Of a DNA stretch of 64,000 bases, positions 8,019 through 17,084 are shown piece by piece. This DNA is from Phyllobacterium lublinensis (GTDB lineage Bacteria; Pseudomonadota; Alphaproteobacteria; Rhizobiales; Rhizobiaceae). Where the stretch lies: NCBI RefSeq assembly GCF_020164435.1, contig NZ_JAIUDQ010000009.1, positions 1 through 64,000 on the forward strand. Direction: 5' to 3'. The translations under genes were made by a program, and so were the position numbers. Numbering within the stretch: the first letter of the stretch is position 1; the number at the start of each line of letters is the position of its first letter. Below the pieces are notes generated by a model, which worked only from the letters and a program-made list of their open reading frames with translations, did no database searches and was not told the DNA's origin.

Positions 8019-10010
8019 ATGATGAGCACCGTCAGGCCGCCAGAAACGGATCCACTGTCCTTGGATGATCTGATCATGGCCGATCAGCTCATGGCCGTGC
8101 GGCGAAGCATGCTCATTTCGGTTCCCGTGAGCATCATTCTGGGCGTAATCAGTGTGCTCGTTGCCATCTATTACGGGCTCTGGCTGGCCGGATTGGTGTG
8201 GTTTCTGGCAGCCAGCGCCGTCAATTTGGCGCGTATACTGCTCTGCCGGTATCCCGTACGGCTTCTCGACCCCGCTGGGCCAGTTGAGCAAAGAAACATG
8301 GATCCTGTGTCTGTCCGGCAGCATCTTTTCCTGCAGTCGGCCGCGGCGGGCGCATCGGGGGTGGTATGGGCCTTTATCGCAATCCTGTGCGAAGGGTACA
8401 CCGCTCCACAAGCGGTGTTCTATCTGACCGTTATTTGCGGAATTACCGCCGGCGCGATTACCGCCGGTTTTGCCTATGCACGCATGCCCATCTGCTACGT
8501 GGTTCCGGTGCTTTTGTCCGTAGCCGCATTCCTGATTTATGCCGGCGGGTTTGAACGCTATTGCCTGGCAGCCACCGCGTTGCTCTACCTTGCAGCGCTT
8601 ATTCGCGGAGCCTTGGAAAGCGAGGGCCTGTTCCGGCAGTTCAGCCGGTTGAAGAATGAGGCCACGGCCATGGCAGCATCGCTCGCGGCGGCCAAGGACC
8701 AGGCCACGGAGGCCGCCGTCGAGCTTGGCCATCGCGCCGCTCATGATGCGTTGACAGGGCTCCTCAATCGCACCGGGCTCATGCAGGCAGTTGCGGCCCT
8801 TGCACCCTCGCAGACCGCGGGCCTCACGCTCATGCTGCTCGACCTTGACGGATTCAAGGGGATCAACGACGCCTTCGGTCACAAGGCAGGCGACAAGGTG
8901 CTGGTCGAAGTCAGCAGGCGACTTCGCCAAAGCCTCGACAGTGACGTTCTTGTTGCGCGCTGGGGCGGCGATGAGTTTGCTGTCCTATTCGGCTCCAAAC
9001 TCGGCGACGACGCCCCGTCGATCGTCGCGACCAAGTTGATTGCGGCAATGTCCATTCCATTTGCCAGTTTCGATGCCGGGCGCATCGGCGTCAGCATCGG
9101 CATCTGCGCATCCGACGAGCGCGATGTCGACGAGATGTTGATCCAGGCGGATGCCGCGCTCTATCGGGCGAAATCCGAGGGCCGCAACCGCTACTATATT
9201 TTCGATGCCGACTTGCGCAATCACCTGGAGATGCGGCGCGACATCGAGCGGGATCTTGCCAAAGCCCTCAGCAATGACGCTGTGGAAGTATGGTTCCAGC
9301 CCATTCTCGGTGCCGGAGGACGCAAGCTGACGGATCTGGAGGCACTCGTGCGCTGGAACCATCCGCGCCATGGCTGGATCCCCTCGCCCGACCTTGTGGC
9401 CGTTGCATCATTGTCCGGCCTTGCCGAACCATTGTTCCGCACCATTCTGAAGGACGTGTGCACGATGTTGCAGACGTTGCGCGCCATGAATCTCGGTCAC
9501 ATCCGTGTGGCCATGAACATGTCGCCGCGCGAAATTGCTCAGATCGCCGTCGATGACCTGATCCTTGCGAAACTGCGCCGGCTTGATCTTCCCGCCGCCA
9601 TGCTGGAAATCGAGATCACCGAGGACACTGCCAAGGATATCCGGTCAGTGAAAGGCAAGCTTGCGGCCCTGACCAGGGAGGGCGTGCGCATTGCCATCGA
9701 TGATTTCGGCGTCGGCTATTCATCGATGTCGTCGCTACGCCAACTCCATGTCGACCGCATCAAGATTGATCGATCCTTTATTGAAGGCATTGCCGGATCG
9801 ATCGACGGCCGCAATGTAGTGCATTCGATCCTCAGCCTCGGCAAGTCGCTGGGGATCGAAGTCGTTGCGGAAGGCGTCGAGACGGAGGCGGACGCACAGG
9901 CATTGCGGAAACTGGGCTGTCCGGCCATGCAGGGCTACTATTTCGCCAGGCCGATGCCCCAGCACGAAACGATAGAATGGATTAACCGGTCCCGGTCGCT
10001 CGTCAATTGA
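8019..10010 (+). CDS. bifunctional GGDEF-EAL cyclic di-GMP turnover protein with membrane anchor
   Basis: Likely makes and/or degrades cyclic di-GMP. The N-terminal 220 residues hold about six to seven hydrophobic helices with no named sensor domain that I recognise. A short helical linker leads to a GGDEF domain with intact WGGDEF, and then an EAL domain with LEALVRW, NMSP, ITED, DDFGVGYSS, KIDRSFI and EGVET, so both active sites look complete. I see no RxxD inhibitory site at the usual place. ATG codons at 8019 and 8022 follow AACGGAG closely; a TTG at 7968 is an alternative. It appears monocistronic. Confidence 0.9.
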   Translation: MMSTVRPPETDPLSLDDLIMADQLMAVRRSMLISVPVSIILGVISVLVAIYYGLWLAGLVWFLAASAVNLARILLCRYPVRLLDPAGPVEQRNMDPVSVRQHLFLQSAAAGASGVVWAFIAILCEGYTAPQAVFYLTVICGITAGAITAGFAYARMPICYVVPVLLSVAAFLIYAGGFERYCLAATALLYLAALIRGALESEGLFRQFSRLKNEATAMAASLAAAKDQATEAAVELGHRAAHDALTGLLNRTGLMQAVAALAPSQTAGLTLMLLDLDGFKGINDAFGHKAGDKVLVEVSRRLRQSLDSDVLVARWGGDEFAVLFGSKLGDDAPSIVATKLIAAMSIPFASFDAGRIGVSIGICASDERDVDEMLIQADAALYRAKSEGRNRYYIFDADLRNHLEMRRDIERDLAKALSNDAVEVWFQPILGAGGRKLTDLEALVRWNHPRHGWIPSPDLVAVASLSGLAEPLFRTILKDVCTMLQTLRAMNLGHIRVAMNMSPREIAQIAVDDLILAKLRRLDLPAAMLEIEITEDTAKDIRSVKGKLAALTREGVRIAIDDFGVGYSSMSSLRQLHVDRIKIDRSFIEGIAGSIDGRNVVHSILSLGKSLGIEVVAEGVETEADAQALRKLGCPAMQGYYFARPMPQHETIEWINRSRSLVN

Positions 10011-10024
10011 TTGAGGCGATGGTT

Positions 10025-10372
10025 TCAGCCAATACCGCAGTAGCGCAACTCTGCCGCCCCAATTGACTGAAGCCGCCCGTTGCCCGTGACAACCCGTGCG
10101 CAGATCGTCGTGGTCGGGTTCCACCAGAACGTTGCCTGATCCTGTTGGATGGTCTTTTTGTAGCCGCGCGCCAGCAACTGGCTCTGTCCGCTCGCCGTCG
10201 GGGCATTGACCAGATCGGCGATATCGCCGGGCGCACCGCCCGGGACCGTGACCGATGACGCCATGCCCGGCGGGATGGCGGATGCAGGCACGGCATCGGC
10301 GTCATCGCCGGTGGACTGGCATGCGGCAAGCGTCAGCAAGGTCAGGATTGTCACGGGTATGGCAATGCGCAT
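10025..10372 (-). CDS. small lipoprotein of unknown function
   Basis: 115-aa exported protein. The signal sequence MRIAIPVTILTLLTLAAC ends in a lipobox (LAAC), so the mature protein should be lipid-anchored at Cys18. The remainder is a flexible Ala/Pro/Gly-rich stretch followed by a compact C-terminus with two cysteines (TICARVV and RYCGIG) that could form a disulfide. Its 3' end faces the 3' end of the GGDEF-EAL gene. No family recognised. Confidence 0.7.
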   Translation of the reverse strand: MRIAIPVTILTLLTLAACQSTGDDADAVPASAIPPGMASSVTVPGGAPGDIADLVNAPTASGQSQLLARGYKKTIQQDQATFWWNPTTTICARVVTGNGRLQSIGAAELRYCGIG

Positions 10373-10543
10373 TCGGATCACTCCCCACTCCGAAACCAAC
10401 GATGATATGGCTGGCAACACAAAGCAGCAACAGGAACAACCCGCGAACAAAAGCGGATAAATTCGGGCATGTTCGCACGGGTTTGGTTGCGGAATACAAT
10501 CCCGCCAGCCATCGGAGTGAGCGCATGCGTTGGGGGAAACGTC

Positions 10544-10675
10544 ATGAAGGATCTGATCGATCAGGTATTGAAATCCATACCCGAGTTCCTGGATGATCCT
10601 GGGAACGTCGTGGCGGCACCGGAACTGTCCATCGTCGAACAGGTGGCCCCCCAACAGCAGATTCTTGTGAAGTGA
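10544..10675 (+). CDS. small protein, 43 aa
   Basis: Short ORF beginning MKDLIDQVLKSIPEFLDD with GGGGGAAA seven bases before the ATG. Composition (amphipathic helix, then a Gln/Pro-rich tail) is plausible for a real small protein, but there is no homology that I can name. It is divergent from the lipoprotein gene, with 170 bases between the starts. Confidence 0.45.
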   Translation: MKDLIDQVLKSIPEFLDDPGNVVAAPELSIVEQVAPQQQILVK

Positions 10676-10828
10676 CGCCAGCTTCATACGGGTGTATCCT
10701 GACTCTTGGTCGCGGGGCTTCTCCAATACCCCCTACCGCCCCAGCCTCACGACCACCATTGCAGGAGCCTTAAGGACGGCAAAATATTGCCCCTCCCCAG
10801 CCTTGGGGCTCCTGCACTTTTGTCCGCC

Positions 10829-11122
10829 CTAGTGCTTTGTTGACGGTCGGATAATGCGCAGGGGCCACCTTCCGCCGTTGTGAGTATGAATGTGCGCCTC
10901 GGGCTCGGTCGTCGCAGGCGGTAACTTCTCGTATTTGTCCCACTGGCCTAGCAGGTCATCGATAGCAACTTTCAGGTCTTCGAGGGCGAGCTTTGCGTGG
11001 CGCGGGTTGCGTGTATAAACATCCAGCGCAAGCTCCGTGTCAGTGTCCGCAATCTCCCGGATGAGAACAAGTGTCTCCGTGTGCCGATCATTCAAGAACG
11101 CCGCAATTTTCTGGCCTGCCAT
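10829..11122 (-). CDS. hypothetical protein, 97 aa
   Basis: Soluble, helix-rich protein (KIAAFLNDRHTETLVLIREIADTDTELALDVYTRNPRHAKLALEDLKVAIDDLL) with a His/Thr-rich C-terminal tail. A GGAG lies upstream of the ATG. No catalytic motif or family recognised. It lies at the edge of a gene-poor patch next to tRNA-Thr. Confidence 0.6.
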   Translation of the reverse strand: MAGQKIAAFLNDRHTETLVLIREIADTDTELALDVYTRNPRHAKLALEDLKVAIDDLLGQWDKYEKLPPATTEPEAHIHTHNGGRWPLRIIRPSTKH

Positions 11123-12090
11123 GAGCTACGTTCTCCGTTGTGCCGAATAGAAGGATACAAGAGTTCAGGCTGGAGCGAAATAATGGCTCACCACCCGCTC
11201 ACGGTCTTGGTATGTCACCTGATCAGCGCCCTGAAGGCCCCACAGCTTTTCTTCGTAGCAGAAAAGACACCCACGATTTGCGTCAAGATCGTTGGCTTAT
11301 CCCCGCCTTGCTTGAATGACGCCCAGTGAAGTAGCAGCTTCCGTCGTCGATCAACCCATAACGATCGTGAAAATGTTTGGAGGAGCGCACTTCAATATTG
11401 AGCCTGTGCTGCTTACTGAACATTTCGACCGCAGGCACCAGTTTAGCAATCTAGCTCGACGCCAGCAGCCAGACTTTGGCAGAAGGGTTTACAAACGGTA
11501 AACTGCATTCAACCAATGCAACAATGTTCCCCTTCGGGTATCCCCAAAAGCAAAAGGGAGGCCATTAAGACTTCCCAACCGCTAAGTGCTTGAAACTGTA
11601 GTGCCCCAGTGATTACAAATCAACGCAATAAAACCGCATAACAGCTTGATTCTACTTCTAAATTTTGTCTAAACAGCTCGCAATACGAGCATTTAGCGTC
11701 AGTACGAGCGACACACTCACTGGCACATACTTAGAGAGTCAATTTTTATGTCCGAGAATTCATGGCAAGCTCAGGTTCAGCACGATCTCCTCGAACCGAG
11801 AAACCCGCACACCGGGGGGCTAATAAAACGGCACTTAATGAAATTTTATCAAAGACATAGAACTCGTTCGGTGGTTTTGCTACCTGATTTCGTATGATCC
11901 CGCCCAAGCGGGCCTAATTGATTCTGACGTGGACCAAACGTTCTTAACGCCAATGACGTTTGCTCGGTGCGCTGACTGGCCCGAGCGGTGTGAGAGACCT
12001 GTCGAGAAAGACTGCGATGCGCGACCGACGACGAGGTGCAACGGAGGCGTTCGGCTATGCTGCCTCTACGCGGTGGTTTGGCCCAATATG
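11123..12090. other. gene-poor, relatively AT-rich stretch
   Basis: Nearly 1 kb without a supported gene. Only short ORFs without good starts occur. A 12-base match to the anticodon-arm region of the nearby tRNA-Thr (GATTACAAATCA, 11611-11622), preceded by GTGCCCCAGT, may be a tRNA remnant. A short GC hairpin (CCCGC-CCAA-GCGGG, 11899-11912) is present. Base composition is lower in GC than the flanks, consistent with acquired or decayed DNA. Confidence 0.5.
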
Positions 12091-12312
12091 CTAACAAACA
12101 TATACACCAGCTACGCAGCGCCGAACCGTGCGCCTCGTAGTGCGCCGTGCAACTCCAGCAACGCTAACGGGGGTGAGAGGACGACCGACTCTCGCCTCTG
12201 CCGATGTGACAAGACTGATCCCTGGAATAGGCAGCTCCGTTGCCGCTTCCACCAAGAATGAGGAGACGATCCCCGTCAAGAGCGCAATCTTGAGTTTCCT
12301 TGAAAAGGTCAT
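12091..12312 (-). CDS. short secreted Arg-rich protein (RVGRPLTP...RRTTRRTVRR type), apparently truncated
   Basis: 73-aa product with a signal peptide followed by ARVGRPLTPVSVAGVARRTTRRTVRR, a segment I recall from small exported proteins of Rhizobiales. As I remember the family, it continues with a Cys/Gly/Tyr-rich C-terminal half; here it stops soon after the Arg motif with an unrelated tail (CVAGVYVC). Other frames downstream do not restore that half, so the 3' end looks replaced. The ATG overlaps the stop of the DUF2092 gene (ATGA), implying coupled translation. Function unknown. Confidence 0.6.
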   Translation of the reverse strand: MTFSRKLKIALLTGIVSSFLVEAATELPIPGISLVTSAEARVGRPLTPVSVAGVARRTTRRTVRRCVAGVYVC

Positions 12313-13124
12313 TTGGTACCTCCCACAGCTAAATGGTCCGGAATTTCATCGATGTTTACAAGTTTTTTTGGATCGTCGACCTTCTTGGCATCGGTCGGAG
12401 TCTTGAAAGAAAAGTTGTCCGCAACGACATCCGTCCCGGTCTTCCAGTCACTGATTTGAACGCTGTATTGCGGTCCTTGGTCACCTTTAGGATCGGTGAT
12501 GACATACCTGCAGGGATAGGGTTGCTCGCCTTGGGCAATCCATATCTGCCAGTCAACATCCTTCGCCCGGAATGCCAGATGATCGCACTCGGTGCCTCCG
12601 ATCACACCGCTTCCGAGATCCTTCACGTCTATGACATCCTGCATCAGCTCGCCGTAGACATCAGGCAGGAGGAGATCTGCTGCCGGCACAGGCCTGTTGT
12701 AAGTGTACCGCAACTCGTCAATCAGATGGTCGATAGTGCCGGGCACTTCAAACTGGGCGTAGAGATTGTCGTCCTTGCCCAAAATCGTCAGGGTCTTTCC
12801 GTCGAATGTCATCTCGACATTGGCAAACCCGCCGGAGCGGGTTGCACGAATCTTGTCCGGCCTCCCCACCTCCATGGTGCCTGAGCTTGCCAGCAACAGT
12901 TTCTGGTGGTCCTTGGTGACGACCTCAAGATCGGTGTCATACTTGAAGGAGAATGCCTTTTGTGCCGCCAAATAGTCGGACATCGCCTTGAGGATAGATT
13001 TGGCTTCGGCCTCGCCGGCTGACGCCCCTGAAGAAGGTATCCCAGACGCAATGATCAGCGCCAATGCTGCTGATGAAATTGTGGTTGCAGTGGATTGCAT
13101 CGCTTTTCTGGCTATTGTTTTCAT
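12309..13124 (-). CDS. DUF2092 family exported protein
   Basis: 271-aa protein with an N-terminal signal peptide (through the GASAGEAEA region) and the DUF2092 pattern: AKSILKAMSDYLAAQKAFSFKYDTDLEVVTKDHQKLLLASSG, RPDKIRATRSGG, FDGKTLTILGKDDNLYAQ, and GGTECDHLAFRAKDVDWQIWI. The fold is thought to resemble LolA/LolB-type beta-sheet carriers of the periplasm; no biochemical role is established to my knowledge. It is followed, with a four-base overlap, by the Arg-rich small protein, so the two probably work together. Confidence 0.8.
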   Translation of the reverse strand: MKTIARKAMQSTATTISSAALALIIASGIPSSGASAGEAEAKSILKAMSDYLAAQKAFSFKYDTDLEVVTKDHQKLLLASSGTMEVGRPDKIRATRSGGFANVEMTFDGKTLTILGKDDNLYAQFEVPGTIDHLIDELRYTYNRPVPAADLLLPDVYGELMQDVIDVKDLGSGVIGGTECDHLAFRAKDVDWQIWIAQGEQPYPCRYVITDPKGDQGPQYSVQISDWKTGTDVVADNFSFKTPTDAKKVDDPKKLVNIDEIPDHLAVGGTK

Positions 13125-13427
13125 CGAAATACGCCTTCCTTTGGTATCGCGTTCGCCGGATATCGGCCGATCCCACGCAGCGAAGCGAGGCCAAGGTTGC
13201 CGCTGCTTGACTGCTCAACCTTCACCGGCAATGGTGGCGGTGCGGAAGCCGCCTGCGCTTGCGAAACCGCGGTAGAGGCCCACCACCGAAGGACCAGGCT
13301 CAATAAATGGCAGGATGCTTGCCTTGGCGGTTACGCTCATAATTGGAGCAATATGCATCCCCCTGACATACAGCTTGAATACTATACGCTGAAGACCTCA
13401 ACCTGTCTCAAAAACAATGACTAAGGG

Positions 13428-13730
13428 GTGTCGCTGCGTCACTGGATCGACGATGGCCTCCTGACCATTTTTTTCCTCGTGGTCGGGCTCGAGATCAAGC
13501 GCGAGATGACGGTCGGACGGCTGGCGACCACCGCTACGGCCGTTTTGCCAATTTCCGCAGCGATCGGCGGCATGATCATTCCGGCGCTGATATACTGGCG
13601 CCTGATACCAAGTGGGCCTTGGGCGCACGGCTGGGGCATCCCAGTGGCGACGGATACCGCCTTCGCGGTGGCCATCATCGCCATGATGAGCCGTCGGGTT
13701 CCGGTTGAGCTAAGAATATTCCTGTGTTAA
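13428..13730 (+). pseudogene. nhaA: fragment of Na+/H+ antiporter nhaA
   Basis: The reading frame matches an internal slice of Nha[54 protein letters not shown] and [11 protein letters not shown] complete NhaA is close to 400 residues with 12 helices; only about 100 residues survive here, and both the N-terminal helices and everything after RIFL are missing. The remnant is followed by AT-rich sequence and then tRNA-Thr. It cannot encode a working antiporter. Confidence 0.85.
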
Positions 13731-13964
13731 TTCATTGACTTAGCATATATTTGGTCATTGCAGGCTAGCCTCGATGAACCCCTATTAAGCGTCGGGTCAA
13801 AAGACTCGCTCCCTGGTTCAAAGGCACTTTGACACGTCAATGGAGTGGGCCGAGTAGGCGACTACGATGCTCGAAAGAATGTCACACTTTGCGACACATG
13901 ACTCTCTGAGTTTTTGAATGAAAAGTTTGTGAGACAAATTCGTAATTTAAATCAATTAGTTAAA

Positions 13965-14040
13965 TGGTGCCCCCAGAGAGACTCGAACTCCCGACCCTCT
14001 GATTACAAATCAGATGCTCTACCAACTGAGCTATAAGGGC
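13965..14040 (-). tRNA. tRNA-Thr (anticodon TGT)
   Basis: The minus strand folds as a complete tRNA. The acceptor stem GCCCTTA pairs with the 3' strand TGGGGGC (two G-U pairs), discriminator A and encoded CCA (complement of 13965-13967). The D-arm has AGCTCAGTTGGTAGAGC, the anticodon stem CTGAT/ATCAG has loop TTTGTAA giving anticodon TGT (Thr, ACA), and the T-arm has GGTTCGAGTC-type GTTCGAGTC. Total 76 bases. It marks one edge of the accessory patch at 11-14 kb. Confidence 0.95.
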
Positions 14041-14193
14041 AGCGGCGTCCGATTAGCACAAAGCTCCGGTCTGTAAAACGAAAAAACGGCGGCGCGCGAT
14101 AATTTCACACTTTTTTTTGCGCGGCGGGCATTTTGCCAGATCGCTGATACCGTGCTAGGCGATACATCCTTATTCGCGTATTTGCAGGCAGCC

Positions 14194-14967
14194 ATGACCC
14201 GGAAAATTGAAACATTTGCTTTTCTTTCCTCCGGCACGCCGGACTCTGACGCAGCGATGCGCGATCTGAAAGGGATCTATGGCCAGACCGAGGCCCGTGA
14301 AGCCGATGTGATTGTTGCACTGGGCGGTGACGGTTTCATGCTGCAGACTCTGCAGAACTTCATGAACCAGGGCAAGATGATCTACGGCATGAACCGCGGA
14401 TCGGTCGGGTTCCTGATGAACGAATACAGCGACACCGAGCTGAAGGAACGGGTGGAAGCGGCCCATGCGGAGACGATCCGGCCGCTCAAGATGGTCACGG
14501 AGTCGGTCGAGGACGGCGTCTTCACGGCATATGCCCTGAATGAGGTCTCACTGCTGCGCCAGTCATACCAGGCAGCGAAAATCAGGATTACTGTCGATGA
14601 CAAGGTGCGGCTGGAAGAATTGATCTGCGACGGCGTGATGGTGGCGACGCCCGCTGGCTCCACGGCCTACAACCTTTCCGCGCAAGGCCCGATCATTCCG
14701 CTGGATGCGCGCCTTCTCGCCCTCACCCCGGTTTCGGCGTTTCGCCCGCGCCGCTGGCGCGGCGCGCTTCTGCCCAACAGGGTAACGGTGCGCTTTGACA
14801 TCCTCGAGCCGGAGAAGCGGCCGGTCAATGCCGTTGCCGATCACACGGAAGTAAAGTCTGTTCTATCTGTCACGGTCGAGGAAGCATCTCACTTGCGGGC
14901 GACCATTCTGTTTGACAAGAACCATTCATGGAACGAACGAATTCTCAAGGAACAGTTCCTTTATTGA
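14194..14967 (+). CDS. nadK: NAD kinase
   Basis: Phosphorylates NAD to NADP in the cytoplasm using ATP or polyphosphate. The 257-aa protein has the catalytic GGDG at residues 44-47, the NE-containing segment [10 protein letters not shown], the glycine-rich [23 protein letters not shown] and a C-terminal [10 protein letters not shown] strand typical of the rhizobial enzymes. ATG at 14194 gives the normal family length; a longer start at 14152 adds non-conserved residues. It stands alone between tRNA-Thr (opposite strand) and the helicase gene. Confidence 0.93.
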   Translation: MTRKIETFAFLSSGTPDSDAAMRDLKGIYGQTEAREADVIVALGGDGFMLQTLQNFMNQGKMIYGMNRGSVGFLMNEYSDTELKERVEAAHAETIRPLKMVTESVEDGVFTAYALNEVSLLRQSYQAAKIRITVDDKVRLEELICDGVMVATPAGSTAYNLSAQGPIIPLDARLLALTPVSAFRPRRWRGALLPNRVTVRFDILEPEKRPVNAVADHTEVKSVLSVTVEEASHLRATILFDKNHSWNERILKEQFLY

Positions 14968-15153
14968 CAACATCAGAATAAAATCACCCACAAATGTAAC
15001 AAACTCTTAAATGTGAACTCACGTGAGAGTTGACTTTTGCTGGGTTGCGCCGTAACGCACTTGCAGCAAAAACGCTGCGCCATTCGAGTGCCTGATGCTT
15101 GGCCGCCGATGGACATGCGCGGCACCGGATGCAGATAGAAAGTTAAATCTCCT

Positions 15154-16665
15154 TTGACCACCTTTGCCGATCTGGGCCTTTCCACGAAAGTGCTCAATGC
15201 TGTTGAAGCAGCAGGATATACAATTCCGACACCGATCCAGGCTGGCGCCATCCCGCATGCGCTGCAACGCAAGGATGTGCTCGGCATAGCCCAGACCGGC
15301 ACCGGGAAGACGGCGTCTTTCGTTTTGCCGATGCTGACGCTGCTTGAACAGGGCCGTGCCCGTGCCCGTATGCCGCGCACCCTCATTCTCGAACCGACGC
15401 GCGAACTCGCAGCGCAGGTCGAGGAGAACTTCGTCAAATACGGCAAGAACCACCGGTTGAACGTCGCGCTGCTGATTGGCGGCGTCTCCTTTGAAGACCA
15501 GCTGCGCAAGCTTGAACGCGGTGCGGACGTGCTCATTGCGACACCGGGCCGGCTGCTCGACCATTTCGAGCGCGGCAAGCTGCTGCTGAGCGCAGTCGAC
15601 ATTCTCGTGATCGACGAAGCAGACCGCATGCTCGATATGGGCTTCATTCCGGATATCGAGCGCATCTGCAAGTTGATCCCCTTCACGCGCCAGACGCTGT
15701 TCTTCTCGGCAACCATGCCGCCGGAAATCACCAAGCTGACCGAGCAGTTCCTGCATTCGCCTGTCCGCATCGAAGTCGCCAAGGCTGCGACGACCGCCAA
15801 GACTGTCGAGCAGAAACTGGTCAAATCCGGCAAGAAGGATTGGGAAAAGCGTGCGGTTCTCCGCGACCTGATCCGCGCCGAAGACGAAGGCCTCAAGAAC
15901 GCGATCATCTTCTGCAACCGCAAGAAGGATGTTTCCGAGCTGTTCCGGTCGCTCGTAAAGCATGACTTCGATGCCGGCGCCTTGCATGGCGACATGGATC
16001 AGCGCGCACGCACCACGATGCTGGCAAATTTCAAGGACGGCAAACTCAAGCTGCTTGTCGCATCCGACGTCGCGGCGCGCGGCCTCGACATTCCCGACGT
16101 CAGCCACGTGTTCAATTTCGATGTGCCCATTCATTCCGAAGATTACGTCCATCGCATCGGCCGCACGGGTCGCGCAGGTCGGTCGGGCAAGGCCTTCACG
16201 CTGGTGACACCCGCCGATACCAAGCATCTCTCGGCGATCGAAAAACTGATTGGCGAAGACATCATCTGGCATGATGGCGACCTGTCCACCCTGCCCGTCT
16301 CGACGGAACCGGACGAGGCGCCGCGCCGAGGCCGCGGCCGCGCCAAGAGCGAAGGCAAGCGCAAGCCGCGCAATGAAGGCCGCGAACGCGAGCGTCCCCA
16401 ATCGGAAATCGATATCATAGCTGCCGCCGAACGCGCGAAGGAAGCAGAAGCGCTGACCGCGCCTGCCGATGATCAGCCCGCCGTACGCACGGCCGAAAAG
16501 CCGCACAAGGCGGCTATCAAGGCAGACAACGAGCAGCGCCGTGCACGCGTTCCGCATTCCGAACCGCGCCGCGACCACCGGCGGGAGCGCGACGACATGG
16601 GTTCGGCACCGGTTGGCTTCGGTGACGAAATTCCAGCCTTCATGCTGATCGACACCAAGATCTGA
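15154..16665 (+). CDS. DEAD-box ATP-dependent RNA helicase (RhlE-like)
   Basis: Unwinds RNA duplexes in ribosome assembly or mRNA decay. All motifs are present in order: Q motif (GYTIPTPIQ), AQTGTGKT, PTRELAAQ, GG, TPGRLLD, DEADRML, SATMP, then in the second RecA domain IIFCNRKKDV, RGLDIPDVSHVFNFDVP and HRIGRTGRAGRSG. The last 120 residues are a basic, Arg/Glu-rich disordered tail. The likely start is a TTG at 15154 giving MTTFADLGLS, which matches the family N-terminus. About 190 bases of leader separate it from nadK, and the Nudix gene follows within 10 bases. Confidence 0.93.
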   Translation: MTTFADLGLSTKVLNAVEAAGYTIPTPIQAGAIPHALQRKDVLGIAQTGTGKTASFVLPMLTLLEQGRARARMPRTLILEPTRELAAQVEENFVKYGKNHRLNVALLIGGVSFEDQLRKLERGADVLIATPGRLLDHFERGKLLLSAVDILVIDEADRMLDMGFIPDIERICKLIPFTRQTLFFSATMPPEITKLTEQFLHSPVRIEVAKAATTAKTVEQKLVKSGKKDWEKRAVLRDLIRAEDEGLKNAIIFCNRKKDVSELFRSLVKHDFDAGALHGDMDQRARTTMLANFKDGKLKLLVASDVAARGLDIPDVSHVFNFDVPIHSEDYVHRIGRTGRAGRSGKAFTLVTPADTKHLSAIEKLIGEDIIWHDGDLSTLPVSTEPDEAPRRGRGRAKSEGKRKPRNEGRERERPQSEIDIIAAAERAKEAEALTAPADDQPAVRTAEKPHKAAIKADNEQRRARVPHSEPRRDHRRERDDMGSAPVGFGDEIPAFMLIDTKI

Positions 16666-16673
16666 GGTCTGCC

Positions 16674-17081
16674 GTGCACGCACCGGGAGTTGGATGCGGC
16701 ATCGTATTCCTGAAGGATTCCCATATTCTGCTGCTGCAGCGCAAGAAGAGCCCTGAAGCTGGTGCCTGGGGTATTCCCGGTGGCAAGGTTGATTTTCTGG
16801 AGACTGCCGAACAGGCAATTCGGCGCGAAGCCATGGAAGAGACAGGCCTCAGGGCGGGTGAAATTTCGCTGCTTGGTCTCAGCGAACAGCTTTTCCATGA
16901 CGAGCAGCAACACTGGCTGGGCGTCCTGTTCCTGGCGCAAGATCATACCGGTGAGATAAAGTTGCTGGAGCCGGAAAAGCATGGCGGGATCGATTGGTTT
17001 CCGCTCGGCAGCCTGCCCGCACAGGTCACCTTGCCAACGCGTCACGCTGTCGACCTTCTGCGTCAACGCGGCCTTGCCTGA
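16674..17081 (+). CDS. Nudix hydrolase
   Basis: 135-aa pyrophosphohydrolase with a complete Nudix box: GKVDFLETAEQAI then RREAMEETGL, matching Gx5Ex7REUxEExGU. The N-terminal strand GVGCGIVFLKDSHILLLQRKKSPEAGAWGIPGG is the usual lead-in. The substrate (nucleotide, capped RNA or oxidised nucleotide) cannot be told from sequence. Starts at a GTG eight bases after the helicase stop, so the two are probably co-transcribed. Confidence 0.88.
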   Translation: MHAPGVGCGIVFLKDSHILLLQRKKSPEAGAWGIPGGKVDFLETAEQAIRREAMEETGLRAGEISLLGLSEQLFHDEQQHWLGVLFLAQDHTGEIKLLEPEKHGGIDWFPLGSLPAQVTLPTRHAVDLLRQRGLA

Positions 17082-17084
17082 ACG

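Noticed and set aside
11316..11501. Plus-strand ORF of 61 codons in the gene-poor patch
   Set aside because: No SD, no family resemblance and unusual composition; treated as chance.
11849..12097. Minus-strand ORF downstream of the Arg-rich protein, tested as its missing C-terminal half
   Set aside because: None of the frames shows the Cys/Gly/Tyr-rich ending expected of the family, so a simple frameshift does not explain the truncation.
15019..16818. 599-codon minus-strand ORF opposite the DEAD-box helicase
   Set aside because: The plus strand carries every helicase motif; the antisense frame is a codon-bias artefact.
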